5,806 nucleotides of DNA from Acidobacteriota bacterium (GTDB lineage Bacteria; Acidobacteriota; Terriglobia; Acidiferrales; UBA7541): NCBI GenBank assembly GCA_003131705.1, contig PKUY01000131.1, positions 1 through 5,806 on the forward strand, written 5' to 3'. The position numbers and the translations under genes are program-made. Below are positions 4,759 to 5,806 of this stretch, piece by piece. Positions within the stretch are counted from its first letter, which is position 1. Each line of letters begins with the position of its first letter. The notes below the pieces were generated by a model that did not search any database, was not told the origin of the DNA, and saw only the letters and a list, made by a program, of their open reading frames with translations.

Positions 4759-5806
4759 CCGACGCCGCAGTTTTTGTGACACTGGTAGCAGTTCACGCTG
4801 TTGTAGACATAGCCCGAGACACCCGAATGTCTCGGATTCGTCTGCGCCGCCGTATGGCAATTCGTGCACTGAAAGACCGAATAGTCGTTCGAATTCGTGT
4901 GGCAGGTCGAACAGACGCCGTTGGCGTTTCCGTGGTTCATTGAGAACCATGTGTGATTGAAGGTCGCCCCGGTCCAAGCCGTGGTCGTGTGGCACGTCGC
5001 GCATGTGGTCGGGAATCCTGCCGCCGCGTGGTTCGGATTTGTTGTGCCGGCATAGTCGGCTTTGTGGCACGAGTAGCAATCGGTCGGCGTGCCTGCGAAA
5101 ACGCCTCCGATGTGGCAACTGGCGCACGGCACGCTCACGTGCGCACCCGTCAACGGGAAGGGCGTGTTGTTGTGATTGAAGGTGGCGTTCAACCACGAGG
5201 CCGTCGTATGGCACATGGTGCAATCGGTCGGATAGGCGGCCGAGACGTGATTTGGCACGCCTCCGCCGATGGTCGCGGTGTTGTTGTAGTCTTTCGTGTG
5301 GCAACCGTAACAGTTCGTCGGAAGCGTTCCGGCATAGTTATCGGTGTGACAGGTGGCGCAGGCGATGCTCACGTGCGCGCCTGTCAGAGGGAATGAAGTG
5401 GTGTTGTGATTGAACGTTGCGTTCAGCCACGTTTGGGTCGTATGGCAAAGCGTGCAGTCCTGCGGGAAATTGGCGGTCACGTGGTTGGGCACCCCCGAGA
5501 TTGTCGCGGTGCCGGTGTAGTCCTTCGTGTGGCAACCGTAACAGTTCGTCGGCAGCGTTCCCGCATAGTTATCCGTGTGGCAGGTCGCGCAGGTCACGCT
5601 CACATGGGCGCCTGTCAGAGGGAACGAAGTGGCACTATGGTTGAACGTCGCGTTGAGCCAAGTTTGGGTCGTATGGCACTGGGTGCAATCCTGCGAAAAC
5701 CCGGCATTTGCATGATTCGGAATTCCCGGCATGGTCGCCGTTCCGGAATAGTCCTTCGCGTGGCAACCGTAACAGTTCGTCGGCAGCGTTCCGGCATAGT
5801 TATCGG
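4755..5806 (-). CDS. Large multihaem c-type cytochrome with tandem trihaem repeats, N-terminus outside window
   Basis: Partial: 349 complete codons and the stop are visible; the frame is still open at the right edge, so the start, signal peptide and more repeats lie beyond. The visible part contains 14 CXXCH c-haem attachment motifs: CYGCH, CTQCH and CATCH; CYGCH, CTLCH and CATCH; CYGCH, CTMCH and CASCH; CYSCH, CATCH and CSTCH; and a tail with CTNCH and CYQCH. The first three units are nearly the same (DNYAGTLPTN start, FPLTGAHVS near the end), the fourth is divergent, and a 46-residue tail closes the protein with an extra Cys (CHKNCGVG). Each unit carries three non-motif His (PNH, FNH, GAH), enough for a distal ligand for each of its haems. 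This is a cytochrome c3/c7-like multihaem architecture and must be exported for haem attachment. I infer long-range electron transfer in the periplasm or at the cell surface. Its stop overlaps the barrel gene's ATG. Two internal Met (e.g. at 5732) are not the start, because the repeats continue upstream. Confidence 0.92.
   Translation of the reverse strand, partial: DNYAGTLPTNCYGCHAKDYSGTATMPGIPNHANAGFSQDCTQCHTTQTWLNATFNHSATSFPLTGAHVSVTCATCHTDNYAGTLPTNCYGCHTKDYTGTATISGVPNHVTANFPQDCTLCHTTQTWLNATFNHNTTSFPLTGAHVSIACATCHTDNYAGTLPTNCYGCHTKDYNNTATIGGGVPNHVSAAYPTDCTMCHTTASWLNATFNHNNTPFPLTGAHVSVPCASCHIGGVFAGTPTDCYSCHKADYAGTTNPNHAAAGFPTTCATCHTTTAWTGATFNHTWFSMNHGNANGVCSTCHTNSNDYSVFQCTNCHTAAQTNPRHSGVSGYVYNSVNCYQCHKNCGVG
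4758..5108 (-). repeat. Divergent fourth repeat unit and C-terminal cap of the cytochrome
   Basis: Unit 4 (5108-4896, 71 residues) keeps the three haem motifs and the PNH and FNH histidines. It opens with GGVFAGTPTDCYSCH instead of DNYAGTLPTNCYGCH, and the FPLTGAH block is replaced by a shorter FSMNHGNANG. The cap (4895-4758, 46 residues) has two CXXCH motifs, one free His (PRH), a Tyr-containing spacer (GYVYNS) and an extra Cys three residues after the last haem His. Divergence from units 1-3 suggests a fixed end piece rather than a freely duplicating module. Confidence 0.85.
5109..5804 (-). repeat. Three tandem 231/231/234-bp repeats coding for 77-78-residue trihaem units
   Basis: Unit 1 spans 5804-5574, unit 2 5573-5343 and unit 3 5342-5109. 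Units 1 and 2 are exactly 231 bases; unit 3 has one extra codon (GGG in ATIGGGVPNH). The most conserved part is the 56-base block coding for DNYAGTLPTNCYGCHxKDY at 5749-5804, 5518-5573 and 5287-5342: two mismatches between the first two copies and three between the second and third, mostly at third codon positions. The rest of each unit is more diverged, but protein similarity is retained. The array runs to the window edge, so the copy number is a minimum. Confidence 0.95.

Noticed and set aside
3013..5304. A 763-codon open frame that would extend the barrel protein into the cytochrome region
   Set aside because: The first 182 residues are Arg/His-rich low-complexity text that repeats in step with the cytochrome units, so they are a frame shadow. 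The barrel signal peptide begins exactly at the ATG at 4758.
5109..5804. Possible CRISPR-like or other non-coding repeat array
   Set aside because: The period is 231-234 bases with no unique spacers, it stays in one frame, and differences fall mainly at synonymous or conservative positions. It is coding repetition.

Overview
The window is a single compact gene cluster, all transcribed from the minus strand (right to left), with five genes and no non-coding stretch longer than 15 bases. It is moderately GC-rich by eye. The organism is most likely a Gram-negative bacterium with an outer membrane and abundant c-type cytochromes. The style of the periplasmic protein (C-terminal ETPRQHWRNVH block) and of the cytochrome repeats reminds me of Acidobacteriota, but that placement is from memory and is not proven by the sequence.

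In transcription order the layout is: (1) 5806-4755, the C-terminal part of a large multihaem c-type cytochrome built of about 77-residue tandem repeats with three CXXCH motifs each, 14 motifs visible and the 5' end outside the window; (2) 4758-3013, a secreted protein with a small N-terminal beta domain and a long outer-membrane beta-barrel ending in Phe; (3) 2998-2174, a secreted periplasmic protein with a LolA-like look; (4) 2177-1236, an inner-membrane b-type cytochrome-like protein with two pairs of helix histidines 14 residues apart; (5) 1220-1, a membrane-anchored ferredoxin/FAD/NAD(P) oxidoreductase whose C-terminus lies outside the window. Genes 1/2 and 3/4 overlap by ATGA, genes 2/3 are 14 bases apart and genes 4/5 are 15 bases apart, so this is very probably one operon with translational coupling.

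Taken together the genes read as a possible electron route across the whole envelope: NAD(P)H or a low-potential donor to FAD and Fe-S (gene 5), to a dihaem membrane protein (gene 4), across the periplasm to the repeat multihaem cytochrome (gene 1), with the barrel (gene 2) as the outer-membrane component. This resembles the logic of porin-cytochrome conduits for extracellular electron transfer, but the components are not recognisable Mtr or Geobacter Pcc/Omc proteins. The direction of flow, the partners and the location of the cytochrome are inference. No RNA genes, mobile elements, CRISPR arrays, promoter or terminator could be supported; the promoter presumably lies upstream of position 5806.
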